A stretch of 64,000 bases of DNA from assembly GCF_037975245.1 (NCBI RefSeq), contig NC_092570.1:4804001-4868000 (forward strand). Direction: 5' to 3'. Under the pieces are notes generated by a model. That model was not told the origin of the DNA, searched no databases, and saw nothing but the letters and a program-made list of their open reading frames with translations. The DNA is from Apostichopus japonicus. Lineage: Eukaryota > Echinodermata > Holothuroidea > Aspidochirotida > Stichopodidae. Shown here piece after piece: positions 11,554 to 24,200 of this stretch. Made by a program: the position numbers and the translations under genes. The number at the start of each line of letters is the position of its first letter. The first letter of the stretch is position 1.

Positions 11554-14500
11554 TTAAAGTGGCCATGACACGAAAATTTCAAAGTCCTATATTTTTGGGA
11601 TCCATCAAAGAATGTTCTCTAAAACATGTATCAACCAATCTGCCAGTTTAAAACTTGATTTTTCAAGTCGAAAATTGAGAATGAATTTACCCTTTTCGGC
11701 GTTTGAAACTTTGTTTACTCGAAAATTTTCCGATTCGCATGACGTCATGTGACGTCACGTTTTGAACACATTTGTTGTCGCTGCTACGGTACCATTCACG
11801 TACACAGTAGACAAGTACACATACCACTAGTAGTTACTAAACAAAACACCGATCACAAGTGCGATATCAAATCAAAATTTCCTGTGAAATGGCGGATCCA
11901 GAGCCAAATGCGGCAACCGAAGTTCAAAGTGATAATGGTTCTTCACTAGGCAGTGAAATTGGGCTATAATTAGAGTGCCCTTTCTCATATTCGAAGCAGA
12001 GAGTGAAGGCGATGATCATTCCAATATTGAACCGAACGCTGAGGGTGGAGCGGAGGTGTTAGAACCGTATCAGTTCGAGCCTGTTAAACGAGCCGAAATT
12101 GAAGCTCCACAACATATCGAAGAAGAAATCCGTTCGAAACCATTGCAAGGAACATACAACGTGGTAAGAATTTATTAACGAAGCATTTAAAAACAAAATC
12201 CAGTCCATTTTGTGCATGTGTTGTTGGAATTCGCGGAACACCCTAAACCGTATTGTGCGTTGTGTTACGGTAACTTACAACCCATATGTAGAGTGTGTAG
12301 TACTAGTAGGGTTGGTTGCATACTGAAAGTTTGGCTCGGGGATGTAAGTTGCATTATGCAGCCATGCTAGGTAGGCATATGTGTTATTTCATACTCATTA
12401 TTACTTGGCTAGTACTTTGGCCTGGAGTTTTGCAAATCAATTTTCTGAAACAAAAGAATGTTTCATGATACATGGAAGGTGTAAAATCACAACAAATGTA
12501 ACCATAACTGTACATTGTGTGCCTGCTTGTTATTGTGGACATCATGGCCAACATTAATACATTTTGAACTTTCATAAATTTTTTCCCAGGCAGTACAGAT
12601 ACATAGCCTACGGTCAACAGGTTCAATGATACTTGGGGTTCCTAGCAAGACACGTCAGGGTTGTGCTACCATCATGTGCAGTCCAAAGGATCAGAAGTGA
12701 TTTTCCAGCCAATGGTCATTACACTGGATTCAAGTTGCCAGGAGAAAACTCATTGTATAGGAAGCCTTTCTAAACTACGATTGTGTTGGATTATCTGCAG
12801 ATAAGCAGATACATATAATATGTGCATAAGGGAACGGGCATTGACCTTTTTAGGGGCATTTACCTCGTTTGATTCGTACCTTTAATCTGGAAGCCAAAAT
12901 AACCATATCACCAATGATATTTGACAGAAAAGTCATAATAAAGACCAATGGAGGCAGCAGAACTCTTGAATGTTTAGACTGTTTCTTCAGCAGCAGTTGG
13001 TTTGTTTTGTAGTCTTTCTTCAAAAACTCAGCAGTACACCCTGTTAATGGTCTTCGATTGTTTTAATGCGTGTGATGCTGTGTTTCACATTGCCCATCAG
13101 TGTTGTACGTGTCGTCGTGCGTGGGTAACATTTTTGCATGTGAGTTGCGTCGTGCAGTGTTTCTTGGTTTAAATAACCCTGTATTGTATTTGCTTCTGGA
13201 TTATTCTAATTAATTTGTCACAACAACGATTGATAGCGATGGACATGCAACTGCTTTGTAGGCTTAAAGCAAAAAAAATCATGTAAGTTGTTTTCTTTTA
13301 ACCTCCTTTGATGTCACAAATTACATTAGTGTAATTTAAGAATGATAATGTTTATGGAAAGTACAGTTTTACTTTTATGTCATATAATACAATGATTGTT
13401 GTTAATGTTAGTTCAGATTGTCCAGAATGACTGTCTAGAACTGATATTGAATAAATTTTGTTCAATGATTTAACACTTGAACTATGTTGTGTGAATTTTT
13501 GGCTCTGTGACTTTAAAATAAATCGCTTTGAGATTTAATTAAACAACCTTTGGAATAAAATCTTTTTACCTACCTATTTTGACCCATCCCCATTACCCCC
13601 ACTCCCTCCACAACATAATAAATGGTTTTCCTGGAATAGGCATAAGAAATTATTGCTATAATTAACTGATCCAGCATATTCCAGAAATAAATTGGGGCAC
13701 TGAGATTTGTTCACAAGAAGATGTAACCCATCGCCTCTGAAGCTAACCTCATAGCTTATTAGTATACAATAGAGCAATGAAGGGGGTGTTAATTTAGATG
13801 ATACAGTAAAATCTCTTCGTCTATTGCGACTTCAGTGTAGTAACGCTAATACTATAGGGGAACCATACTATAGTACTACTAGTGCTCGGCGCGCTACCTC
13901 CTAAGGATCGCCACTTGCCCCATTGGAGGTTTCCTGTTCCCCGATCTGGTCTTCAGAGTAGTTTTTTGTGGATTACTTGACAGAAGAATGACTCTTTTAT
14001 GTCGAACCGTTAAAGTCCATTTGTTTTATTTCATAACAAAAAGGAGGGATCGTAGTATGCTTCCGTGAAGTGTTCGCTTCATTCGAACTGCATACTGGCT
14101 AGGCCCAGTGAAATCGGCGCTGGTGTTGTGCACTAACTTGGTCATAATCGCCGTGTTTTTTTTCGTCCTTCAGCCATGGATGAAGGCTAATTGCATGGGT
14201 AATGATATTTATGCAGCCCCAACAACACAACGGACCGGCATTTCTCTCGGATAGTTTACAACAGTTGTAAAACAAACTTGAAATTTCTAACGATATAGCG
14301 TAATACAGTGGTTGTTCTCTCAGTGTAAATGTGCGTGTACTGTATATGGAACGATATGATCGTCGCGCATCCGATACATGCCTGAGCTTTGCACGTGTGT
14401 TCCTAACATGACGTCATCATTGTCTTGTTGTGAAATCGCATTCTCAGGTATCTATTTTCGGATGCGATTATTAAAACGTTAATTACTAATTAGTCCTTGA

Positions 14501-14602
14501 GGTTTTCAAGGTGTTGAGGATAGTTTTGAACATAGATTTTCTCATAGATTCAGAGGAAGTTACTCTCGATGAGTTGGATTTTTCGTGTCATGGCCTCTTT
14601 AA
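11554..14602 (+). mobile_element. TTAA-type TIR element carrying a P2X7-domain gene fragment (about 3.04 kb)
   Basis: TTTAA flanks both ends (11553-11557 and 14598-14602). Read inward, the ends match as AAAG, one mismatch, then GGCCATGACACGAAAA: left from 11556, right from 14603 on the opposite strand, about 24 bp with one difference. Past that, similarity is looser, but both subterminal regions contain ATGACGTCA. The only gene-like sequence inside is the broken P2X7-cytoplasmic-domain gene at 11889-12773; no transposase is visible, so this would be non-autonomous. TTAA duplication is known for piggyBac and Kolobok superfamilies. An alternative is that two solo ends merely flank a host pseudogene. 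Confidence 0.6.
11889..12773 (+). pseudogene. Broken gene resembling the P2X7 receptor cytoplasmic (ballast) domain
   Basis: Exon 1 runs from the ATG at 11889 to a GT donor after 12163. It encodes an acidic start (MADPEPNAATEVQ) and, in a shifted frame after a stop at 11967, EPYQFEPV and EAPQHIEEE. Exon 2, about 12594-12773 and preceded by an AG acceptor, encodes LARHVRVVLPSCAV, then QRIRSDFP and YTGFKLP before the stop at 12771. The exon 2 pattern (LPSC, RIR, FP, Y-GF) is the one I recall from the extreme C-terminus of vertebrate P2X7 and from the many invertebrate proteins that carry this domain alone. The Cys-rich core that should lie between these parts is missing, one in-frame stop sits in each exon, and exon 1 is frameshifted, so it is not functional. 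No P2X channel sequence is present. Confidence 0.6.
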
Positions 14603-16198
14603 CTCCACTATTATGGTTTGATTTACTCTAAACAACTATTTTTGCCCTCCTCTTGCACCTACAAACAGTGACATATTATTCAAATAAATATTTTATAAAA
14701 TATCAAAATAATTATCAAAACTAAATATCAAAACAATTATCAAAAATAAATATTAAAATTAATTATCAAAGATAAATATCAAACTAAATATCAAATAAAC
14801 AAAATTTTGATGCCCTAGTAGCAGATTCTGGTACCACAAATGTATCCTGATACAGCTCAGCTGAAAACCTTTTGACATCACCACTGAAACATTGGACTCA
14901 ACATAGATGAACTAAACTGGTGTTACTTAAATTATAGTAACTTATCAACTGTTAACTGTAGGAGCATTTTTACAATCATATCGAAGTCTCTATCTCCACC
15001 AACTTCTGTTAACAGAGCTTCTTCAAATGACAATTAACTCGACTAGCTGTTTAAAAATACAATTAATCATGCGTTAAAGTCAATGAATAAACATTTTATT
15101 GCAAACATGTCGCTGGCTCTTCCTTTTATTCCCACATTTAATGAGTGGGTGTCGAAAGCAGGAAACAACAACTTGACAATATTAACCACTGAGACACAGA
15201 ACACACACAATAAGCATTGGCTTAGATATGACTAATGAATAAAAATTCCCTAAATATATATAGTTATGTTGGATAAATATCTATGATATTGCCTAATATG
15301 CAGCTAAATTATCCAGATAAATTCAGATATTTTGAGACATACTTGAGATATTCATGAGATGAGTATGTACTTCCTTGTACAAGGAAATGTTGAGCAAGTG
15401 CTAATTAATTCCATGTGTACGAAGGTTTAACACTAATTTGATATCTGTGAGTGTAGCAAGTCAATGAATGATTGCCAATCCCTTCAAGTGGTAAGATGTT
15501 ACAGTTACATCAATTGTACCTTGTACCTTTGTTGAACAGTTTCACAATAAGAACACAAAGGCCATAAGTTTGTGACAACAGGTGTATCTCAATCATATTC
15601 TGTGCAAAAGCACGTTTGGTTGTGACCAATCCAAAGAAATGGAATGATTTTCTACCCTCTGTCTGATGTCATTTGCCTAAATGTACACAGGTCTCTACAA
15701 GTATGCTTCCAATTAAAAATGTTCAAAATTGATGTTCTTTTTTCGACAGATATTCGCACAACTGGCTGACATGTTGATGTACATATATGCTCATGCTACT
15801 GTAGGTGTTCATGCTGTACTGTACACAGAACATTATTATTTTGTGTACTTCATGTTCAGCAACATTTATCACAATTGCTTTGCAAATTGTAAAGACTGAA
15901 ATTATGCCACAACAGAGGTATAAGAGCTGTTATCAAATTTAAAAGTAACAGATATACTTTCCAACATTTGACATTTCAACATAAATGTGAATAACGGATC
16001 ATGTAAAAATTATATTCATCTTTCAAGAAGTGGGTAAAAAGGAGAGCTCTCCTTTAACATCACTCCTCTTTTGACAATTCCTGTACTAGGTTCTAATGGT
16101 TACATATATTGTAATGCTGTTGTCTACCTACAATTCCCAAAGCAGGTGAATATGCTTGAAGCTTCGGAGGGCCCCCAAACTTTTGCCAGGCTTTTAAG
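14603..16198. other. Intergenic, repeats only
   Basis: No gene recognised. It holds an AT-rich minisatellite, listed next, and generic AT-rich sequence. A weak LINE-C-terminus-like stretch near 15620-15660 is too degraded to call. Confidence 0.55.
14683..14805 (+). repeat. AT-rich minisatellite, AATTATCAAA / TAAATATCAAA units
   Basis: About ten imperfect 11-13 bp units alternate between TAAATATCAAA and AATTATCAAA. It lies just outside the right end of the 3-kb TIR element. Confidence 0.75.
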
Positions 16199-16530
16199 GA
16201 CCTAGACTATTATGAGAGACTACTAAGAAGGCTTGGCCTACCATCCATTGTTTATAGGCAAAACAGGTGAGATAGGATTGAGACCTTAAGTTTACCTGTG
16301 GGATTTATGTCCTTGCTGACCTCCCTTTTCAGCAGGATATGTCTGTAACTTAAAACAAGATGTAATACCACAATTCATCTCAAGTTCTTCTCTTCTAGAT
16401 TGGTTAATGTGTGGAATGGTCTCCCTGTGGAATAGTCGTCTCTGCGACTACTCTAAACATATTCAAAAACAGACTTGACAATCACTGGAAAGTTAATAGA
16501 TTCTCATTCCAACCACTTCCAATGATAAGT
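16199..16530 (+). pseudogene. 3' remnant of a LINE reverse-transcriptase ORF
   Basis: The frame at 16199 reads DLDYYERLLRRLGLPSIVY. After stops and frame changes, RLVNVWNGLPVE (from about 16397) and then VVSATTLNIFKNRLDNHW are readable. This order (YERL...LGLPS..., then VVNVWNGLP, then IFKNRLD) is typical of the far C-terminus of CR1/Jockey-group LINE polyproteins. Nothing of the endonuclease or RT catalytic region is present, so it is a 5'-truncated, decayed copy. It lies on the strand opposite to the larger LINE at 18.3-21.3 kb. Confidence 0.6.
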
Positions 16531-16652
16531 AAGTATTGAGTTAGATAGAGATGTTACTTTAAGTATGATTGGTCAACAGGATCTCTTATTCAAGACCAAA
16601 GAGGATACATGTATGTATGTGTTTTTAAGTGTGCGTTTGTTTTGTATTCTAA

Positions 16653-16719
16653 CCGAGGACTTGAACAAAAGAATTCCAGGTCCTCTGTTGTGATTTCTAA
16701 AGAATCACCACGTCCTCGG
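16653..16719 (+). repeat. Nested inverted repeat (hairpin)
   Basis: The outer arms are CCGAGGAC (16653-16660) and GTCCTCGG (16712-16719). The inner arms are GTGATT (16690-16695) and AATCAC (16703-16708). GAATTC occurs on both sides as well. It may be the core of a small palindromic MITE, because loosely inverted TTTGTATT-containing arms lie further out; that part is inference. Confidence 0.55.
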
Positions 16720-17076
16720 AAGAATTCTATTGTATGGGGTATTGTTAAGGTTAGGGTACGTGGATTTGAACAATTGATGGAAACTACAATGGGGGCCTCC
16801 GTCTGAATGTAATACAAACATGTGTGTGTATGGGTGTATGTATTTAAAAGTCACCCAAGATAAAACCTGGGCACAAAAATCAAACAACTTGGATCCACTT
16901 TCAACCCCAGTCCCTTACCTCAATGTAGTAACTGTTTGATCCTGACGATGTTGTGTCCCTTTGAAATTGGTGTAGATACTACACCTGGTCCGTGCTATGG
17001 GTTTCTACTGATAGAGCGATTGTCTACAGTTACATGCATGATTAGCACACTACAACTAGGCTTATTATCGTTATAC

Positions 17077-17833
17077 CAGGGTTTTTGTTAAGAAATGAAG
17101 TAGGTGGGTCAAGTTGAAAATTAGGCGGGACTGTCTGTACGCGGACATGGGGGAGGGGTCTAAGGTTGCCGGAAAATTGCAATTTAAAAAGTCTCTAGAT
17201 GCAAAATGGTGCAATATACAGTTGTTTGGTCAATGATATTGCCCCCTCCCAATCACCCCTTTCTTCAGTCCTATTTTTCTTTTTTTCTCCTGAATTTTTT
17301 TATTAACACTCGGGTCATGGAGCCTAGGGAGGTAGCTATGCCACTGAACCGAACTTAGCAAGGGTGTGACGCACTTGCTGCATTAAATGAAGTGCGATCA
17401 TAACAAAATGATAATAGGTCTACGGTACCTACAAAGTGAGTAGGATTTTACTGCCAAAAAATACCCAACTAGATCTGTGATAGAACCTTCTGTTTTTTAT
17501 TCAGCTTTTATCTCTGTTGGGCAACAATTTGTATGTCAAGAGAAGCCCTTCGCCTACCTCTACTCTCACCCACCCCTCGGCCTCATCTCCTCGACCATAC
17601 TACTAATGTTCAACTTCTTGTAGTTTTTACCAACAGTTAACTGCTGTGACAGTTTCAATCACACCTGACCTGGTTGTGGGTATTTATTCCTCTCGATTTT
17701 TTTCGTCATTTTTTTTTTTTTTTTTTTTTTTAATTTAATTTTTTTTTTTACTGAGCGTCGCAAAGTAGCCGGGTCATGTACGTGCAGTAAGCGGGTCATT
17801 TGACCCGGGTCCCGGCTACTAACGAAAACCCTG
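17077..17833. mobile_element. 757-bp non-autonomous TIR DNA transposon
   Basis: The ends are CAGGGTTTTTGTTA at the left and TAACGAAAACCCTG at the right, inverted with one mismatch in 14. TATAC lies immediately outside each end (17072-17076 and 17834-17838), a candidate 5-bp target duplication. The interior has no coding capacity, a long T-run at 17709-17730, and GGGTCAT / GACCCGGGT palindromic sequence next to the right end. CAGGG termini are common in hAT elements, but those usually make 8-bp duplications, so I leave the superfamily open. Confidence 0.65.
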
Positions 17834-18304
17834 TATACATGCCATTGCACTGTATACCAACTGCTATTATCAGGTACATCAAAGTTAATTCATCACAGAT
17901 AGTCACACTGTGTATGTCTTTATCTTGTTTGCTCATCCATTCATCTCCCTACATTATCTCCCTATAAACACTGATTATTTTGCTTCTTGAGATGGCAAGT
18001 AAAGATTTTATAACTTAAAATGCAACACTCAAAAATGAGTACACAAGGGATGTTTACCCACCCCTCTTATATTCTTTCTCCCTCTTATATTCTTTATCAA
18101 TTTCCTAACTACAGCAAACACTTTCTGTCAGTGTCATTTGAGCAGAGCAATGTTTGTTCAGATCTTCTTAGTCATCAGGTATGCAGGTATGTCATACGTG
18201 GGAATATTGCTGTCAAATATTTTACCACCTTTCCTCTGAACATGCAATATATCATCTTACCAAACTAGCTACCTTAATAAAAAGCTTCTGTTATGCAATT
18301 ATTG
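17834..18304. other. Short intergenic stretch, nothing recognised
   Basis: It separates the 757-bp TIR element from the 3' end of the minus-strand LINE. It has CTCTTATATTCTTT direct repeats near 18063-18092 and no credible coding sequence. Confidence 0.55.
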
Positions 18305-21255
18305 AACATAGTTTAGTTTAGTTTAGTATAGTAGAAAAAAGGATCAGGAGGGACACTTAAGTCCCCATCAAGGACCCTATAGAGAGAGGGAAAAAACTGA
18401 AGACACAAACACTCACACTCGATTACAATGCTTAAAGTGCTTGTCCAAAGCATTCTTAAACCCATTAACACTACTTGCAAGTACAACTTTCTCAGGCAAA
18501 CCATTCCACTCATTCACAACCCTATTAGAAAAAAAAGTTATGCCGAATATTAATCCTATTATGTGACTTTTGGAGTTTAAGACAATGACCTCTGGTACAA
18601 CTACTGTTAGCAAACATGAAAAAGTCGGTAAAGGATAAATTGTCGAAACCATACACAATCTTGAAAACCTGGATCAAGTCCCCACGTAACCTCCTAAGCT
18701 CCAGTGTGGTGAGATTCAACAGTTGTAACCGCCTATAATAAGGAACACTCTTTAAGGAACTAATCATCCTAGTAGCCCTCCTCTGGACCTTTTCAAGTAC
18801 TTCCTTATCCTTAGCAAAATATGGGTTCCAAGCCTGCACAGCATACTCCAGATGAGGCCTAACCAACTGCTTATAAAGCCTAACTACGATGTCCTCTTTC
18901 AGGAAACTGAAGTTACTCTTCATCATACCTAACACCCGATTACCACTTTTAGCAGCTTCAAGACAATGTAAAGGTTTCAGAGATTAGTCAATGTAGATAC
19001 AGTACCTAGGTCTCTTTCAACAGAGACCTCCTGTAACTCCACACCATTAAGATTGTATGTAAACTTTTGGTTACTACTACCAATGTGCATTACCTTGCAT
19101 TTATCAATATTAAAAAGCATTTGCCACCCCTGAGACCAGGAAAAAATCTTATCCAAATCCGTTTGAAACTTCTCAGAATCGCTTTTGGAAGAGACCTCAG
19201 AATACAATTTGGTGTCATCAGCAAACTTCTTAGCTGTACACAAAATATCTCTGTCGATGTCATTTATATAGGCAACAAACAACAAGGGACCCAATACAGA
19301 CCCTTGTGGAACCCCACTAGTAAAGTTTTGCCAAGAAGAAGCACAGCCTTTAATTACCACCCTCTGTTTCCTATTACCAAGCCAATTCCCAATCCAAGAC
19401 AGTTAATTCCCATTGATACCCATATTCTTCAGCTTAAGTAACAGACGCTGGTGGGGAACTTTATCAAAGGCCTTCTGGAAATCCAGGAACACAACATCTA
19501 CCGACTTCTGCCTATTTAGTGAGCTTGTTACATCTTCCATAAACTCAAGGATATTAGTGAGACAAGACCTTTTTTGACAAAAGCCATGTTGAGACTCTCT
19601 GATCAAAGACTGACTGCTGAAGTGACAGACCATAGACTTTTTAACAATAGACTCCATGACCTTACAAACAACACTAGTGAGACTAATGGGCCTATAATTA
19701 CAGGGCTTAGACTTATCACCCTTCTTGAAAATTGGGGTAATATTAGCACATCTCCAGTCCTTAGGAACATAACCTTCATCCATAAATTTACTAAAAACCA
19801 ATGAGAGTGGAACGCAGAAATGGTGTGCAAAAGTCTTCAACAAATACGGATGGATTGCATCTGGTCCAGAAGCTTTAGAAACATTTAGACGAAGCAGCTC
19901 CTTTAAGACAACCTCATCCGAAAATAAGACCTTATCCAGTTTAGGCCTATCACTGCCACCTGAAAATCTGGAATACTACTCATATCTTCCCTTGTGAAAA
20001 CCGACACAAAATAGTTGTTCAAAAGATCTGCAAGATCCTGACTATCAGTAACTATATTATCAGCCTGTGGTGCCCTAAGAGAAACAATTGTATCTTTAAC
20101 TTTCTGCTTTGACCTGACATAAGAAAAGAAGGCCTTTGGGTTATCCTTAATTTTTAGGGCAATGCTATTTTCGAAATTCAATTTTGCAGAGACTAAGCAT
20201 TCTACCTTCAGCTGATGAATTTTAAACTTGGCCAAAAGAGATTCAGATTTAGTCCTCCTAAACAACTTCCACATTCTACGTTTTTGCCTAATTACACATC
20301 TAACTTTCTTATTCATCCAGTGAGGCATACTGCTTTTACGACGATGATTCTTCCACGGAACATGATTTTCCATAATGACCTTTAATTTATCAGCAAAACA
20401 AATCCAAGACTGAGAAGCACTCATATCAAATTAATCCAATCTGTACCCTTTAGTAAAGTTCCAATTGCCTCTGTATCTGATCTCGAAAAATCAGGGACTT
20501 TTTCCTTGCTAACAGAATTTACGACTTTGCAAACAACATCAAAAGCTAGTATATCATGATCACTAGTTCCTAGTTTTCCTAGACCCGTCAAATCAACAAC
20601 ATTGCTTAGATCAGAACTCAAAACAAGATCCAGGATGTTATCCCCCTAGTAGAGAAAGTAACATGTTGATGTAAAAGCAATCTTGCACAACATCTAGAAA
20701 ATTACTACCCTTCCTACTACTGGAACCATCTATCCAATTAATGTCAGGAAAATTAAAGTCGCCCATTATAACAACATCACCTTTAGCAGCCTTTCTAATC
20801 GAATCAAACAGCACGACATCATTATCATCGCTGCTGTTAGGAGAACGGTAAACAACACCAACAGTGATAACATCACTGGACCTCTTGGAGTTGTTTGTGG
20901 ACAACTCGCACCAGACAGAATTAACAAAAGCCCCTTGCAACTGAGATTTCTCAACACTTACAATGTCATCCCTAACATACAGTAACACTCCCCCACCAAC
21001 CCCATTATGAGTATCCCTTCTGTCCTGACGATACACAACATACCCCAGGTGAGAAACCTCAGCACTATCAATGTCCTTCCTTAACCAAGATTCGGTGATA
21101 CCAAACACATCCGGTTTCAGATCCTCAAGAAGCACAGTAAATTCAGCAAAATTTTTACGAATACTTCTAGCATTGGTTAAGACAACCTTCAGCTTATCCC
21201 TGAAACTATGTACCTTAGCATGCCTCCTAAAGTTAGAACATTGGCAGAATAATCA
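18305..21255 (-). mobile_element. Degenerate CR1/Jockey-group LINE (endonuclease plus reverse transcriptase)
   Basis: Read on the minus strand, the order is: an apurinic-type endonuclease starting with the LTNARSIRKNF motif (about 21190) and continuing through GITESWL and GDFNFPDINW (20.77 kb) to GTSDHDIL (20.56 kb); a basic linker; reverse transcriptase with ITPIFKKGDK, NYRPISLTSVVCK, VFLDFQKAFDKVPH, GVPQGSVLGPLLF and FADDTKLY (19.8-19.2 kb); and a C-terminal region with YKQLVRPHLEYAVQAWNP. The open frames change phase near 20640, 20430, 19950 and 18970, and one in-frame stop lies at 19403-19405 between two RT motifs, so the copy is dead. The minus-strand 3' end is a short run of AAACT units (18311-18330 on the plus strand, GTTTA repeated), like the short tandem tails of CR1/L2 elements. 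No first ORF was seen upstream, so it is probably 5'-truncated. Confidence 0.85.
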
Positions 21256-24200
21256 CTATAGGACTGATTAGGCTTCCAAGTCTTAGTTGTTCTACAATAG
21301 TACATATGATTAATGCATTAGCTATGTTTAGTATATGTTTACACTTTCTTTTAATATTATAATGGGTTACCTCCACTTAACCATGTTAATAATTTACCTA
21401 GCCTGACATACTTAGGTTACTTCATTTGTCCTAAGTACAACAACCTTCAAATACAACTTAGTTTCCTGCAGTGTTGCATACCATATTCATGAAATGTACT
21501 CTTGGGTAAAACTTAAGTTTTCCCATGCTGTTGAAATACAACTCACCTAGGTTAGGCTAAATTAGGATTGTCCTGGCAACTTAGGAGTACTAGCCTAGAT
21601 ATCACATACCTGTGCTGTTGCAACAGAATAACGCGTAGCCTAACCTAGTACTAGTATGTATGTGTACTACTAGCATTACAAAGTAACGATTTCACTTAGA
21701 CCCCACTGTAACTTAGTGGACACATGGTTGTTAGTAAGACTTACCGTGTAAACATAACTTGACACTATCGATGTTTACGTATCCTAAACAACAATAAACC
21801 TTAACCAGTACAAAGAGTCTGAGAAAATTTTTAAAGTTTTGGTCGTATAAACTTCATTAAAGAGAACTCATAAATACCTCCTGACACTATTTGCTTTTTT
21901 GAACGAAATAGCCAAATCGTTCGCAAGAGATTCGTCTACTTCACGCGTCTGTGAATATGAGTTACCGGTTGATCAGAATATCACATCACTGATTGGTAAG
22001 CTAGGCGGAACACAGTGTTGGGTGTGTTCAAACCCGGAAGTACCTTTGTCGAACAAGACATCTGAAGATTTGCTCAAGTCGTTTTCAAATATTCTTTGTA
22101 TGTTTGGATGGATCTTCCGAATGTATCCACGACTGTTACCATGGAAAGATCACTTATATCTTACAAAAGTGCAACAAAAATACAGGGAACTCTGGGTTTA
22201 AATTGGTACTACACGCTTTCTTGGTGACTATAGACTAAGGAGAATTTGATTGTTCATATGACAGAGTCCACTAATAAGACAGAAGAAAAGGGTGTGCGTG
22301 TGGGCAGGGGAAGGAGGGGGTGAATGCGCACCTGCTCGGCAGACTGATAATACTGTTGTCAAGACCATCAGCATGACAATCAGACCTGCGCGATACTTTC
22401 ACACACAAAATTGGGGAGGGGGTTATAGTTTATTATCCCCATTGAGGGGTGTGGGACTGGATGAGAAGTGATCAACTTTCAGAACAATATAGTGAAATAA
22501 AAAGTAACATTTTGTTGTTTTACACGTCACCCCTGCAATTATTATAAGATTGCCAGACCAACGCACGCCGTCTCAGGACACAAGGAAACAAGCATATGTT
22601 AAAGCTACAATTAGTTTCCCAGAACTGAAGGGCTCGGAAGTGGATTGTCTATACATATCTTGACAAAAGGATATAACCACATATATTTAAGCTATATAGG
22701 ATTAATTTCCAATCCCATGTTAGAACGTTAATTGAAAAAAGATAACCATTAACGTTGGCGGAATATCAGCACATAAAACAATGGCCCTGAGATATTGTCA
22801 GACTCCTCAGACCAGACCACGGTTCGTAACGATTCTTCATTGGTAACTGAATATGAATGTAAACCACGCTCTCCAAGTTCCGCCGGTATAAATAATCAGG
22901 GACTGTTGTTCTCGGATCGAAACTTGCAATCGATCATGGTTTTGAGTCTCTGAACTCCATTCTTTACCACCCCGGCCCCCTCCTCCTACCCACCATAGCG
23001 TCAAGTTAGTATAGGCTCTTTGAAAACTTGTATGACCATGCATCAATATGTAAGCAGTAATAGGAGGCAATATCGGATAAAACCAGCCATTTAAAGTGAA
23101 ATGCCATAGTCTATTGACAGGCTTGCCGTGACGACTGGATCAAGGTCATGGTGAATGGTCGCTACTTTATCAAACTCTCGTGTAATTTACCTGCTGCCGA
23201 TCCGCCTCCCCGCCAGGCAAGTCATGCTACAGTCTTTCGTATCTTATCGTGGTGGAACTATTAATTGTCTTTCCTGTGGATACAAAGTCATGATCGAAAT
23301 ACTGCCGGGCATGCATGATACCTATAATTATAATAAGACACAAAACTTTCAGAATCAAAACAATGTACTTTTGTGACACCCACACAAGGGGCTAAGCCAA
23401 GCTTGGGTGCATGTCGGATATGTCATGGCTTAGCCCAACCCATCTCCTATCCCATACAGGGGAAAGAAGTGATCAGCAGGTTATTTTATCATTTGAAAAC
23501 GAAAACGAAACGCTATGAAAACGAATAAACTATTTTACTCTAAGTGGATGCATAATGACGGAAGCGAAAACAATTACACGGGCAATTAGTACACAATGGG
23601 ATATTTTTTAAATTGTGAACGACAGGTTATAATGTATATCATTCCTCTTTTCCTATCCATTCCCTCTTTTATTCCTCCCCATCCGTTCCCCTCCGATGCC
23701 TGCTATATCGCAACACGCACATCTGCATTTGAGTTTTGAGCAACTTTCGAAAGTGTTTTCGGCTTGTCTTCGTGACTCAACGGAAGTGAATTGGATGAAC
23801 TGGAAAATGCATGCAGGCTGCAGCCTCGACAATACACATATAGTTATGGCGTTACGTACCGTACTTTTAGTACTATTTACAAATAGCGCCAGCGACATCA
23901 TCTTGGACTAACCACAAATCAGTTTAGAATTATATTTTCAACAAAAGGACACACTGGTATTTGTAAATGCACAAGTTTTTAATTTTCGCAAAGGATTATT
24001 TCTACAATTGAAGAAAAAAAAAGAAAAAGAAACATAAGTGATATAGAAGTACATATAAAAATGAAATTTTGTGCCAAGCTGCAATCATCTCAACTTAATC
24101 GATATACGTCACAAGATTACAGTTCGTGTCCGCTGGTGGGTGACTCAATAGTGGATTTTTTTTTTAATTTGCACCATATCATAGCGCACATGTATGCCCC

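Noticed and set aside
15560-15720. Second LINE C-terminal remnant (VVTNPKKWNDFLPSV-like)
   Set aside because: Similarity to the usual VVN-WN-LP motif is too weak and isolated to distinguish from chance.
16609-16887. Overlapping 60-75 codon frames on both strands
   Set aside because: They cover an inverted repeat, which produces mirror-image open frames; no protein similarity recognised.
21899-22201. 100-codon frame beyond the 5' side of the LINE
   Set aside because: No recognised motif; it lies outside the readable LINE endonuclease and shows no exon-like borders.
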